A stretch of DNA of 64,000 nt, from positions 2,480,001 to 2,544,000 of the forward strand of contig NZ_CP013979.1 in the NCBI RefSeq assembly GCF_001660485.1, read 5' to 3'. This document shows positions 8,800 through 17,650 of this stretch, one piece after another (positions within the stretch are counted from its first letter, which is position 1; the number at the start of each line of letters is the position of its first letter). Origin of the DNA: Agromyces aureus. Lineage in GTDB: Bacteria; Actinomycetota; Actinomycetes; Actinomycetales; Microbacteriaceae. A program made the translations under genes and the position numbers. The notes beneath the pieces are model-generated. The model had not been told where the DNA came from. It was given only the letters and a program-made list of their open reading frames with translations, and did no database searches.

Positions 8800-9135
8800 G
8801 ACTTCCACCGGTACGAAGGCCCCGCGGCTCTTGTGCGCGCAATCGGCGAGGAAGCCTTCGACGCACTATCCAACGGCGAGTCCGTGATCGAGCACCCCGA
8901 GGCCGGCGAGGTCGTATGGCGCGACGATGCCGGGGTCACGTGCCGGCGTTGGAACTGGCGGCAAGGCCGCCGCACCGGGCTCGCTGATGAGACCCGGGCG
9001 GCATTCTTCATCCTCGACGTGCCCGCCCCGGTCACCGATCTGGAGCTGACCGCAGCCGCCGACGCCCTGGCACAGGCGCTGTCTGCTCTCGATTCCGAGG
9101 TCCGTGTCTTGCGACGGCTGGTGGATGCGCCATGA
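8800..9135 (+). pseudogene. 3' half of a B3/4 (PheRS-like) domain gene
   Basis: The frame directly after the TetR stop reads DFHRYEGPAALVRAIGEE and then EAGEVVWRDDAGVTCRRWNW, ending at TGA 9133-9135. The GEVVxxDDxGVxCRRWNWRQG signature is that of B3/4-domain proteins, stand-alone relatives of the phenylalanyl-tRNA synthetase beta subunit editing domain. The usual N-terminal half is missing and no start codon with a ribosome site exists. Its stop overlaps the ATG of the next remnant (eamA) by ATGA, as in an intact coupled gene pair. Confidence 0.7.
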
Positions 9136-9215
9136 GCGGCGGACGCAGTGCCCACCGGAGACCACCGTGGTCGATGGCGGTCACGGCCATGCTTGCCGTG
9201 CAGCTCGCCAACGCC
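9132..9215 (+). pseudogene. First codons of an EamA-family transporter gene
   Basis: The ATG at 9132 overlaps the preceding stop. The protein begins with a short basic stretch and PPWSMAVTAMLAVQLANAL, which resembles the first helix of RhtA/EamA transporters from actinobacteria. Homology is lost after about 28 codons, where a different sequence begins. The rest of the roughly 290-residue transporter is absent. Confidence 0.45.
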
Positions 9216-9242
9216 CTCACGCAGCCGAACGCCACAGCGACG

Positions 9243-9535
9243 AAAGTCGCGGTCTTCGTGACGCTCACTTCAGATCCAGACCACATCGCGTTCGAGCGCC
9301 TCGTGCGTGAATCCTCGGACGGGTTCGCCAGCGTGGATATCGTCTCCGAACGAGTTCCAATCGGATCGATCCACAGGAAGCGGGCCGACTCAGCCAAGCC
9401 GTAGCCCAGCACATCAAGCGTCTGTCCGCCGATCAGGGCGGGCCGAGGTGCACCTCGCATTCCACGGCCCCTTCCCCATGGCCGTGCTCGTCGGGCGGTA
9501 CCTGAACACGCTCCGCACCATCGCCTACGATGGGA
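9243..9535 (+). pseudogene. Frameshifted SAVED-domain remnant (CBASS-type antiphage effector)
   Basis: Three successive frames together read like the C-terminal part of a SAVED domain. The pieces are KVAVFVTLTSDPDHIAFERL, then RLSQAVAQHIKRLSADQGG, then AEVHLAFHGPFPMAVLVGRY and LNTLRTIAYDG. The last piece matches the conserved EVHLxxxxPFPxAVLLGRxxNTLRxxxYE pattern of SAVED proteins, which sense cyclic oligonucleotides in CBASS defence. Two frameshifts and the missing effector domain show that it is dead. No nucleotidyltransferase gene is present nearby. Confidence 0.55.
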
Positions 9536-9881
9536 CGGCGATACGATCAACGGCCCTCGCCACGCGATGCCCATTTCTGGCGTCCGTCACCGATCGGTTG
9601 CCGATGGCTGCTGCGCCTACCTTGTCCAACTCACCCGAGATACTCCGAGACGAACCCACAACGCACGAGCACGCCACGCGCAGAGCCCCATTTGCGCCAA
9701 TAAACGGAAACGCGGCGTTCACGAGCAACGCGGGCCGATATACATCCTGATCAGCGGCCATTTCGAGCCCGACCGCCCCGAGGCGCTCGGCGATGGCGGC
9801 GGCGAGCGTCGATTTCCCCGAGCCCGCCACTCCCATCACGACGACGGCAGGCTGCGGGCCCGACGAGGTTGCGCCGGTCAT
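9525..9881 (-). pseudogene. 5' fragment of a gluconokinase-like kinase
   Basis: The frame starts at an ATG three bases after the stop of manD. It reads VVVMGVAGSGKSTLAAAIAE, the P-loop start of GntK-type gluconokinases, which use ATP to phosphorylate gluconate. Resemblance ends after about 40 codons (near base 9765), and the remaining residues to the stop at 9525 look random. A normal GntK has about 165 residues. The position suggests it was once the last gene of the glucuronide operon and lost its 3' part when foreign pieces entered. Confidence 0.6.
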
Positions 9882-9884
9882 CGG

Positions 9885-11129
9885 TCACCAGTCATGAACG
9901 GTGCCGTCGAGGAGACGGTTGTACGGCAGGTAGGCCTGCTCGTACGGGTACTTTCCGGCCTCGTCCACGTTGAGCTCGACGCCGAGGCCGGGCTTGTCGC
10001 CGGGGTGCAGGTACCCGTCGGTCCAGGTGAAGGACTGCTCGAACACTTGGTCGGTCTTCGCGCCGTGGCGCATGTACTCCTGGATGCCGAAGTTGTGGAT
10101 CGACAGCCCGAGGTGCATGGCGGCGGCCATGCCGACCGGGGAGATGTCGGTCGGGCCGTGCATGCCCGACCTGATCTGGTACATCGCCGCATAGTCGAGC
10201 GTCTTCTTCAGCGGCGAGATGCCGCCCATGTGGGTGACCGCGCCGCGCACGTAATCGATGAGCTGGTCGCGGATGATGTCCTTGAAGTCCCACACCGTGT
10301 TGAAGATCTCGCCGATCGCGAGCGGTGTCGTGGTGTGCTGGCGCACGAGGCGAAGGGCCTCCTGGTTCTCGGCCGGGGTGCAGTCCTCGAGCCAGAACAG
10401 GTCGTACGGCTCGAGGTCTTTTCCGAGGCGGGCGGCCTGGATCGGCGTCATGCGGTGGTGCCCGTCATGCAGCAGCGGGATGTCGGGACCGAACTCGTTG
10501 CGGACCGCTTCGAACACGCCGGGCAGGTGGTTCAGGTAGGCGCGCGTATCCCAGTCCTCCTCGACCGGCTTGGCCCCGCGGCGTGCCGGCTCATGGTCGT
10601 ATCGCACGGATGCGTCGCCGACATCGGCGCCTTGCGCCGCGATGCCGTAGATCGCCTTCAGCGTCGGCACACCCGTTTGCACGCGGATCGCGCGATAACC
10701 CTGCTCCTGATGGGAGCGGATGGAGTCGAACAGTTCGGGGAGCTCCTTACCGGACGCGTGCCCGTACGCCATCAGCCCGTTCCGTGATGCGCCGCCGAGC
10801 AACTGGTACACCGGCATCCCGGCGGCCTTGCCCTTGATGTCCCACAGCGCCATGTCGACGGCCGCGATCGCAGCCATCGTGACGGGCCCGCGCCGCCAGT
10901 ACGCGGAACGGTAGAGGAACTGCCAGGTGTCCTCGATCTTCGCGGCATCCGCTCCGATGAGCAGGGGCACGACGTGTTCGGTCAGGTACGCGACGACGGC
11001 GAGTTCGCGGCCGTTCAGGGTCGCGTCGCCGAGGCCGGTCAGCCCGTCTGCCGTCGTGATCTTGAGGGTGACGAAGTTGCGGTCGGGGCTGGTGACGATG
11101 ACCTCAGCCTGGTCGATGATCATGCTCAT
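9885..11129 (-). CDS. manD: D-mannonate dehydratase, enolase superfamily
   Basis: A 414-residue enolase-superfamily protein of the ManD/RspA group, which dehydrates D-mannonate to 2-keto-3-deoxy-D-gluconate in the cytoplasm. [20 protein letters not shown] lies near the N-terminus. The metal ligands are the acidic residues in [19 protein letters not shown] and AIGEIFN on successive barrel strands. I chose the ATG at 11129 because GGAGCA lies six bases upstream; a longer frame without a ribosome site runs to 11279. It is the fourth gene of the GH2-uxaC-uxuB-manD operon. Some family members have low activity or prefer D-gluconate. Confidence 0.9.
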   Translation of the reverse strand: MSMIIDQAEVIVTSPDRNFVTLKITTADGLTGLGDATLNGRELAVVAYLTEHVVPLLIGADAAKIEDTWQFLYRSAYWRRGPVTMAAIAAVDMALWDIKGKAAGMPVYQLLGGASRNGLMAYGHASGKELPELFDSIRSHQEQGYRAIRVQTGVPTLKAIYGIAAQGADVGDASVRYDHEPARRGAKPVEEDWDTRAYLNHLPGVFEAVRNEFGPDIPLLHDGHHRMTPIQAARLGKDLEPYDLFWLEDCTPAENQEALRLVRQHTTTPLAIGEIFNTVWDFKDIIRDQLIDYVRGAVTHMGGISPLKKTLDYAAMYQIRSGMHGPTDISPVGMAAAMHLGLSIHNFGIQEYMRHGAKTDQVFEQSFTWTDGYLHPGDKPGLGVELNVDEAGKYPYEQAYLPYNRLLDGTVHDW

Positions 11130-11169
11130 GGTGCTGCTCCGTGGATCGTGGGTGAGCGGGTTTTCGGGG

Positions 11170-12585
11170 TCAGGATGCCTCGAGCGCGGCGACCGCGTCG
11201 GCGACGTGTGCGGCGAAGCCGGCGTCATCCGCGAGGCGTGCGTCCAATGCGGCGAGCAGTGTGTTCCGGGCGGATGCATCGAGGTCGGCGATCGCGGGCT
11301 GGTCGATGCCGTCCGGCACTGGTGCCCAGCCGGCGCGCACGCCGAGCATCCACGCGGCGATCGCGGCGGCGCAACCTGGCGCCTCGTGCCCGGATGCGAG
11401 TCGGCCGAGCGCGACGGGCACGATGCGCAACCGCATCTTGGTGGTCGAGTCCTGCGCGATCTGCGCGAGACGGTGCTCGATGCGCGGGTTGCGGAAGCGT
11501 TCGAGGAGCGCGGCCCGGTAGTCGGCGAGGTCGAACCCGGGCAGCTGCCGGGCGTCGTCGTCCCAGAGGGCTTCGACGAGGTCGCGGCAGACCGGGTCCT
11601 CGATCGCGGCCGAGACGACGGTGTGGCCGCGGGTCTGGCCGAATGTCGCGAGAACGGTGTGAGCGCCGTTCAGCATCCAGAGCTTGCGGTTCTCCCACGG
11701 GGCGATCTCGTCGACGAACCTGGCGCCCGCGGGTTCCCAGTCGGGGCGCCCGGCTGGGAAGTCGCCCTCGAGCACCCAGTCGGAGAACGGTTCGGTCACG
11801 ACCGGCGCTGCGTCGAGCCATCCGGTGGCCTCGAGGACGGCGTGCGACTCGGCATCGGCGTCGATCGCCGGCGTGATGCGGTCGATCGAGGTCGAGACGA
11901 CCGAGACCGACGCCGCCAACCATGCGGCGAGGTCGGGCGAGGTCCGGCCGGTGAGGTCGGCCAGCGCGCGTCCCAGGAGCCCGCCGTTGTCGGGCAGGTT
12001 GTCGCACGGCACGAGCGCGATCGGCCCCGCGCCAGTGCGACGCCTGGCGTCGAGGGCCAGCAGTACCCGGCCGAGCGCAGTTGCGGGCCGGACGGCGTCC
12101 GTCGTGTCGCCGGGGGCGTCGCGCGTGAACGCGTTCCGCAGCAGTTCGACGTCGGATGCCACGGCCTCGTCCTCGAGGTCCGGAGTGCCGTCGGCGGAGA
12201 GCCGGTAGCCGGACTCGGTGATCGTGAGCGTGAGGATCGCGACCTGAGGGTCGGCGACGGCCGTGACGAACGCGGGCACGTCGTCGCCGGCCTCGACGCG
12301 CACGATCGAGGGAATCAGCTCGAACCGGTCGCCGTCCGCGGCGCGCTCGACGAGTGTGTACAGGCCGTCCTGCGGGCCGAGCCGGTCGACGAGGTCGCGG
12401 CTGCGACCGGTGAACGCGGCGATCCCCCACTCGTCGGCATCGGCCGCGTGCGCCGTATACCAGGCCTGGTGCGCGCGGTGGAACGCGCCGAGACCCAAGT
12501 GCACGATGCGCTCCGGCGGGGTCGGGACCCCTGCCGCGGCACGCGACAGGCGCATGTCGGCGAGAGCTGTCGTGGTGGCGGTCAC
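11170..12585 (-). CDS. uxuB: Fructuronate reductase (D-mannonate oxidoreductase), mannitol dehydrogenase family
   Basis: A 471-residue long-chain polyol dehydrogenase. It should reduce D-fructuronate to D-mannonate with [21 protein letters not shown] near residue 28 is the nucleotide-binding start of the family, and KLWMLNGAH carries the catalytic Lys-x4-Asn-x2-His. The GTG start at 12585 overlaps the uxaC stop by GTGA, which points to translational coupling. Mannitol or arabitol dehydrogenase activity would be the alternative, but the neighbours uxaC and manD make the fructuronate role likely. Confidence 0.9.
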   Translation of the reverse strand: MTATTTALADMRLSRAAAGVPTPPERIVHLGLGAFHRAHQAWYTAHAADADEWGIAAFTGRSRDLVDRLGPQDGLYTLVERAADGDRFELIPSIVRVEAGDDVPAFVTAVADPQVAILTLTITESGYRLSADGTPDLEDEAVASDVELLRNAFTRDAPGDTTDAVRPATALGRVLLALDARRRTGAGPIALVPCDNLPDNGGLLGRALADLTGRTSPDLAAWLAASVSVVSTSIDRITPAIDADAESHAVLEATGWLDAAPVVTEPFSDWVLEGDFPAGRPDWEPAGARFVDEIAPWENRKLWMLNGAHTVLATFGQTRGHTVVSAAIEDPVCRDLVEALWDDDARQLPGFDLADYRAALLERFRNPRIEHRLAQIAQDSTTKMRLRIVPVALGRLASGHEAPGCAAAIAAWMLGVRAGWAPVPDGIDQPAIADLDASARNTLLAALDARLADDAGFAAHVADAVAALEAS

Positions 12586-13979
12586 AGCTTGAAGACCTCT
12601 CGGGGAATGGCGTCGACCAGGTCGTCCATGATGCGCTCCGCGGCACCCATGCGCACCCGTCCCTCGACGACCAGACGCGCGAGGAACCCGGCGTCGACCC
12701 GTCGTGCCGTGTCGTGACGTGCCGGGATCGACAGGAATGCCCGCGTGTCGTCGATGAACCCGCTCGAGCGGTAGAAGCCCGCGGTCTCGGTCACGGCGGC
12801 GCGGTGTCGGGCGATCGCGTCGGGCGCGTCGAGGAACCACCACGGTGCACCCAGGTACACGCTCGGGTAGAACCCTGCGAGCGGCGCGAGCTCACGGGAG
12901 GAGGTGGTCTCGTCGACCGCGAACAGCACGAGATGGAAGTCAGGCTCCAGGCCGTACCGCTCCAGCAGCGGTCGGATGCCGCGGGTGAACTCGGTCGCAA
13001 CCGGGATGTCGTGACCGGTGTCCGGTCCGAACCGGGCGTGCGTGGCGCTCGAGTGGTTGCGGAGCACACCCGGGTGGATCGTCATCACGAGTCCGTCGGC
13101 GACGCTCATGCGCGCCATCTGCACGAGCATGTGCCCGCGGAACGCACGCCTCTCCCCCGCAGTTGCGCTACCGGCGACCACAGCTTGGAAGAGCCGCTCA
13201 CCCTCTGCGGGGTCGAGGTCGACCGTGAACACCTCCTCGACCCCGTGGTCCGTCGAGACCGCCCCGTGCCGGATGAAGTGCGCACGCCGGTCTTCGAGCC
13301 CGCCGAGGTACCCGGCGAAGTCACCGGGCTGTCCGGTCGCGGCGAGCAGTCGCTCGACGTTGCCCGCGAACCCGACCGCATCGGGGTCGAGATACCGGTC
13401 CGGTCGGAACGTCGGAACCACCCGCCCGGGGAGGCCGGATGCCGCGAGTGCGGCGTGCTCGGACAGGTCGTCGAGCGGGTCGTCGGTGGTCGCGAGGAAT
13501 TCGATGCCGAATCGCTCGAACAGTGCGCGCGGTCGGAACTCCGGACGCACCAACACCGCGGTGATCTCGTCGTAGATCGCATCTGCCGTGTCGGGCCCGA
13601 GCGGGGTCGTGATACCGAAGACCCCGTCGAGCTCCTCCTCGATCCAGTACCCCGATGCCGTACCAGCGAACCGGTGCCAGTGCGCCGCGAGCGTGCGCCA
13701 CACCGTGCGAGCATCGCGCCCGGCAGCCTCGTCCACGACCAGGTCGGCGAGGTCGACCCCTGCGGCGTGCAGGAGGCGGGTCACGTAGTGGTCACCCGTG
13801 ACCAGCAACGCCACCGGATCCGCATACGGCTCGTCGTCGAGCAGCAGCGACGGCGGCACATGCCCGTGCGGCGAGATGATCGGGCTCCCCGCCACGCGCT
13901 CGTACAGATCGAGTGCGACGGCACGGGTCGTCGGGTCGACCGGCAGCAACCTGGCGGGATTTCGCGACGGCGAGGTCAT
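12582..13979 (-). CDS. uxaC: Glucuronate isomerase
   Basis: A 465-residue uronate isomerase of the amidohydrolase-like UxaC family. It converts D-glucuronate to D-fructuronate, or D-galacturonate to D-tagaturonate. SPHGHVPPSLLL near residue 36 gives the metal-binding His-x-His, and IHPGVLRNH carries a further conserved histidine. The length is normal. It starts at an ATG that overlaps the upstream GH2 stop by ATGA and ends inside the start of uxuB. It therefore sits in the middle of a tightly coupled hexuronate operon. Confidence 0.95.
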   Translation of the reverse strand: MTSPSRNPARLLPVDPTTRAVALDLYERVAGSPIISPHGHVPPSLLLDDEPYADPVALLVTGDHYVTRLLHAAGVDLADLVVDEAAGRDARTVWRTLAAHWHRFAGTASGYWIEEELDGVFGITTPLGPDTADAIYDEITAVLVRPEFRPRALFERFGIEFLATTDDPLDDLSEHAALAASGLPGRVVPTFRPDRYLDPDAVGFAGNVERLLAATGQPGDFAGYLGGLEDRRAHFIRHGAVSTDHGVEEVFTVDLDPAEGERLFQAVVAGSATAGERRAFRGHMLVQMARMSVADGLVMTIHPGVLRNHSSATHARFGPDTGHDIPVATEFTRGIRPLLERYGLEPDFHLVLFAVDETTSSRELAPLAGFYPSVYLGAPWWFLDAPDAIARHRAAVTETAGFYRSSGFIDDTRAFLSIPARHDTARRVDAGFLARLVVEGRVRMGAAERIMDDLVDAIPREVFKL

Positions 13980-16225
13980 TTGGCGATGAGGTTGAGCTGG
14001 GCGTTCAACGCGGCGACGTGCTCGATGGACACGCCACCGGCCTGCTTGATGAGCTTCTCCACGCTCATCCGGTCGACGATGGCCTGCATGGCCGGCGGGA
14101 TCTCGACGCCCTGACCGACCTCACCACGGCTCGTCGACACGGCTTCGAGGACCTTGGAGATCACGCGGGCACCGTCCTCGGACTGCTTGATGTCGCCGAG
14201 CGAGTCGCGAACGGAGAAGTACCCGATCGGACTCGGCAGCTCGGCCTCGTCGAACCAGTTCGCGATGGACGTCGTGGGCATCACACTCGCCGCAGGAACC
14301 TCGTCCACCCGGCGGAGCACGATGGTGTCGGCGAGATCGCCGGAGCTGGCGGTGATCTCGTGCTCGCCGGTCAGGGTGACCCGGAAGCGGAAGGTGCGAC
14401 GACCCTCGACCGCGCCGACCTCGACGCCGTCGACCGACAGCACGACCCGCTCCTGGTTCGAATACACGATCACCTCGGTGACATCCTCCGCCCGATCGGC
14501 GCGACGACGACCTGCGACATGCACGAACGGCTCGCTCGACCACGCCGCCTTGTACACGTAGAAGGCGTCCTTCTTCAACGATCGGTCGAACGAGACGAGC
14601 CCCTTCTGGTTGCGGCCCGCAACGCCGCCCTCGTCACGACCGGCGGACCCGAAGTCCGCGAGGTTCCACACGTGCGTGGCCCACAGCCACGGCCGCGCCT
14701 CGATCATGCCGACCATGTGCTCGTGGTACGACGCCTGGTACCCCTCGGTGTAGTCGCCCTTCTCGGGGGCGGCCGACTGGAACTGCGTGTTCGCATCCGC
14801 CCCGTACTCTGCGAGTCCGATCGCGATCTCGGGGTACGTCGCGTGGAAGTCGTCGAGCCAGGTGTCGTTGTCGGCGACGTCGCCGACGTACCAACCGAAG
14901 TAGAGGTTGTACGACATGACGTCGGGCAGACCGACCAACGGATGGTCGGTCTCGAGGAGGAACAGGTTCGCCATCGCGGTCAGGCGGGTCGGATCGAGCT
15001 CGTGAGCGAGGTCGTTCAACTCGCGGTGGGCGGCGAGCACGTCTTCGCCCGATCCGGCGAGGGTGATCTCGTTCGACAAGCCCCACGAGATGATGCTCGC
15101 GTGGTGGCGGTTCTGCACGATCAGCTCGGTGAGCTGGTCGCGGGCGTTGTCGGTCGCTCCAGGGAGGAAGACGGTGATCTGCGGGATCTCCGCCCACACG
15201 ACCAGACCCGCCTCGTCGCAGAGGTCGTAGAAGCGCTGGTCGTGCTGGTAGTGCGCGAGCCGCACGGTCGTCGCACCGAGCTCTCGAATCAGCGCGAGAT
15301 CCTGCTGCTTGATCTCCTCCGTGATCGCGTTGCCGACGCCCTCGAAGTCCTGATGACGCGACACTCCGCGAAGCGGGTACTCCTCGCCGTTGAGCAGGAA
15401 GCCGCGATGCGGGTCGACCTCGAACTCGCGGCAACCGAACCGCAGCTCGACCTCGTCGAGCACCGCGTCGCCGGCGAGGAGTTCGGCTCGGGCCGTGTAG
15501 AGGTGCGGGTCGCGCAGGCCGTGCCAACGGTGCACGAGCTCGATCGAAAGCGTCGCGTTCGCCTCACCGCCGACGAGCGGCACGGTCACGGTCGCTTCGC
15601 CGTCGATGGCGAAGCGCACCCCGGTCGCAGATCCGCCGGAGGTCGTGACCACCGCCGCACTGAGCGCGACCTCGGCGCGGTCGCTGTCGAGGTGCGCGAT
15701 GACGATCAGGCCGGGGCCGCCGTTGTCGGCGAGGTCGAAGTGTTCGCGCCCGACGGTGATCTGGCGCACCTCGCGGTAGATGCCGCCGTAGAAGGTGAAG
15801 TCGGCCTGCTGCGGGTACACCCGCTCGTTCTTCGCATTGTCCACGATCACGACGAGCGTTCCCGATCCGTCCGCGAGCCCGTCCGTCAGGTTCACGCGGA
15901 AGGTCGAGTAGCCGCCATCGTGAGTGGTGAGGAGGCGTCCGTCCAGGTACACCTCGGCCGACGAGTTCACGCCCGCGAACTCGACCCAGGTCTCGACATC
16001 GGACTCATCGGCCTCGATCACCCGTGCATACGTCGAGCGACCGCGACGGTACTCGCCGCCGGCCTGTCCGTCGATCGCGTTCCAGGTGTGCGGCAGCACG
16101 ACCTGCTCCCCCGCGGCCGCGATCTCGTCCCAACTCGACCCCGCGGGCAGTTCGACGGGCGAGTACGCCCACCCCTCGTGGATCGCCGTGGCCCGGCGGG
16201 CGTCGGTGGCAGCGGGCTGCGGCAT
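13976..16225 (-). CDS. GH2 family glycosidase, probable beta-glucuronidase
   Basis: A 749-residue family 2 glycoside hydrolase: a sugar-binding jelly roll, an Ig-like domain and a TIM barrel, followed by a C-terminal extension. The acid/base glutamate is in WGLSNEITLAG and the nucleophile glutamate in GLAEYGADAN. There is no signal peptide. Sequence alone allows beta-galactosidase or beta-glucuronidase. The following genes (uxaC, uxuB, manD) process free glucuronate, so a glucuronidase role is favoured. It is the first gene of the operon, behind a divergent promoter region with AraC-type repeats. Confidence 0.88.
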   Translation of the reverse strand: MPQPAATDARRATAIHEGWAYSPVELPAGSSWDEIAAAGEQVVLPHTWNAIDGQAGGEYRRGRSTYARVIEADESDVETWVEFAGVNSSAEVYLDGRLLTTHDGGYSTFRVNLTDGLADGSGTLVVIVDNAKNERVYPQQADFTFYGGIYREVRQITVGREHFDLADNGGPGLIVIAHLDSDRAEVALSAAVVTTSGGSATGVRFAIDGEATVTVPLVGGEANATLSIELVHRWHGLRDPHLYTARAELLAGDAVLDEVELRFGCREFEVDPHRGFLLNGEEYPLRGVSRHQDFEGVGNAITEEIKQQDLALIRELGATTVRLAHYQHDQRFYDLCDEAGLVVWAEIPQITVFLPGATDNARDQLTELIVQNRHHASIISWGLSNEITLAGSGEDVLAAHRELNDLAHELDPTRLTAMANLFLLETDHPLVGLPDVMSYNLYFGWYVGDVADNDTWLDDFHATYPEIAIGLAEYGADANTQFQSAAPEKGDYTEGYQASYHEHMVGMIEARPWLWATHVWNLADFGSAGRDEGGVAGRNQKGLVSFDRSLKKDAFYVYKAAWSSEPFVHVAGRRRADRAEDVTEVIVYSNQERVVLSVDGVEVGAVEGRRTFRFRVTLTGEHEITASSGDLADTIVLRRVDEVPAASVMPTTSIANWFDEAELPSPIGYFSVRDSLGDIKQSEDGARVISKVLEAVSTSRGEVGQGVEIPPAMQAIVDRMSVEKLIKQAGGVSIEHVAALNAQLNLIAK

Positions 16226-16302
16226 GGGAGTCTCCTTCGACGAGAGTTCGCCGGCGCACGCCGGCTGGGCTCAACCACGATACGAACCACGGACGGGAGG
16301 AT

Positions 16303-16334
16303 GATAGAACTGATCACGCGCGATCAGAACTGAT
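16303..16334 (+). promoter_or_regulatory. AraC-type tandem operator
   Basis: AGAACTGAT occurs at 16306-16314 and 16326-16334, exactly 20 bp apart, with GATAGAA opening the first copy. Between them TGATCACGCGCGATCA (16311-16326) is a near palindrome. The site lies 78 bases upstream of the GH2 start and 41 bases before the AraC gene. Direct repeats about two helical turns apart are the usual form of AraC-family sites. Confidence 0.6.
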
Positions 16335-16374
16335 TCGGCACACTCTTGCAGGTCACACGAACCGAGGTACCTCG

Positions 16375-17598
16375 ATGACGACGTCGTCGCATCCGCAAGC
16401 GCATCCGCAGGACGCCCTCGAGCCCATCGCGGCCGCGGTGGCCGAGGTCCTGAGCTGCCCGATCGAACTCACGACCGACATCGCACCGGCGCTCGACGCG
16501 TTCGAGTCGGCGCACTGCCTCGACCCGCGCATCCAACCCGCCTTCACTGCATCGGTGCTCCGAGCGTTCGTGCGCGACATGGACCGGCAGGTCGTGCATG
16601 AGATCCGTGAGCCGCTCGGGATGGCGATCGCACTCGTCCGCTGGGATGACCGCCTGCTCGTCATCGGCCCGTACACGCACGAGCCCATGCATCCGGGTGT
16701 CGCGGAAGAGGCCATGAGTCGGTTGGGCATTCCCAGTGCCCACCTCCCGATCTACAAGCACTACCGCACCAGGTACGCGATCGTCGATGCCGAATACGTG
16801 TACCGCGGAGCTGCCAGCCTGCTTCGCGCAGGTGGCGGCGAGGACGCGCTCGGCAGCCTTCGCGAGGTCGAGGCCGAAGGCGGGACGATCGCCCCCGGGG
16901 TCGGGGAGGCTCTGCAGTCTGCCGCATTCACCGTGATCGAAGAGCGGTACCGACTCGAACGGGAGTTCATGGACGCGGTCGAGGAGGGCTCTTCCGAACA
17001 GGCACTCTCCGCCTTACAACGCATGGGACGGATGCCGCAGACGATCAGCTACCTGAACACGCCGTTCCTCGGCACGACCATCTTGCGGATCATGGCCCGA
17101 GTCGCGGCGCAGCGCGGCGGGCTGCCACCGGTGACCGTCGACGCGATCTCACAGGAGTATGCGCAACGGCTGCACCGCATCGGCCATTCATCTGACCCGA
17201 AACGCTCCGCCTCGTTCACCGCGCAGATGGTCACGGAATTCTGCCGGTACGTCCGACGCCACAACCAGCGCGAGTATCCGCCGCTGGTGCGTCGCGTCGC
17301 CGACGAGATCGACCTCCATCTCAGCAGCCATGTCTCGACGACCGACCTCGCGGACCGGCTCGGAGTGTCCGCCTCCACGCTCGCGCGCCGCTTCAAGTCG
17401 GCCACCGGCATGACCATCGTCGCGTACACAGCCCAGCAGCGGGCCGAGCGCGCGGCCCGACTGCTCGCCACGACGACGCAGAGCGTGCGCGATATCGCGC
17501 TGTTCGTCGGCTACGACGACGCGAACTACTTCGTCAAGGTATTTCGAGAGGCGCACGGGATGACGCCGACCGCCTATCGCGAGGCGCACACGGCCTGA
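16375..17598 (+). CDS. AraC family transcriptional regulator
   Basis: A 407-residue regulator. The C-terminal 100 residues hold two helix-turn-helix motifs (TTDLADRLGVSASTLARRF and VRDIALFVGYDDANYFVKVF) and the ending MTPTAYRE, all standard for AraC. The first 250 residues match no domain I can name and are long for a sugar-binding cupin; they may sense a metabolite. The ATG at 16375 has GAGG nine bases before it. The gene is divergent from the GH2-uxaC-uxuB-manD operon and convergent with the GPH transporter, and it probably activates both. Confidence 0.9.
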   Translation: MTTSSHPQAHPQDALEPIAAAVAEVLSCPIELTTDIAPALDAFESAHCLDPRIQPAFTASVLRAFVRDMDRQVVHEIREPLGMAIALVRWDDRLLVIGPYTHEPMHPGVAEEAMSRLGIPSAHLPIYKHYRTRYAIVDAEYVYRGAASLLRAGGGEDALGSLREVEAEGGTIAPGVGEALQSAAFTVIEERYRLEREFMDAVEEGSSEQALSALQRMGRMPQTISYLNTPFLGTTILRIMARVAAQRGGLPPVTVDAISQEYAQRLHRIGHSSDPKRSASFTAQMVTEFCRYVRRHNQREYPPLVRRVADEIDLHLSSHVSTTDLADRLGVSASTLARRFKSATGMTIVAYTAQQRAERAARLLATTTQSVRDIALFVGYDDANYFVKVFREAHGMTPTAYREAHTA

Positions 17599-17602
17599 CG
17601 CG

Positions 17603-17639
17603 CTCGAAGGCCGCGGATCTGCGATCCGCGGCCTTCGAG
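17603..17639. terminator. Bidirectional terminator between araC-type and transporter genes
   Basis: CTCGAAGGCCGCGGATC and its exact complement form a 17-bp perfect stem with a three-base loop. It lies five bases after the AraC-gene stop and 11 bases from the transporter stop, so it can end both convergent transcripts. Confidence 0.85.
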
Positions 17640-17650
17640 ATCGGCGCTCG

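Noticed and set aside
9032-9574. A minus-strand protein of about 180 residues across the scar region
   Set aside because: It has no motif and runs opposite the eamA and SAVED remnants, which show real similarity on the plus strand.
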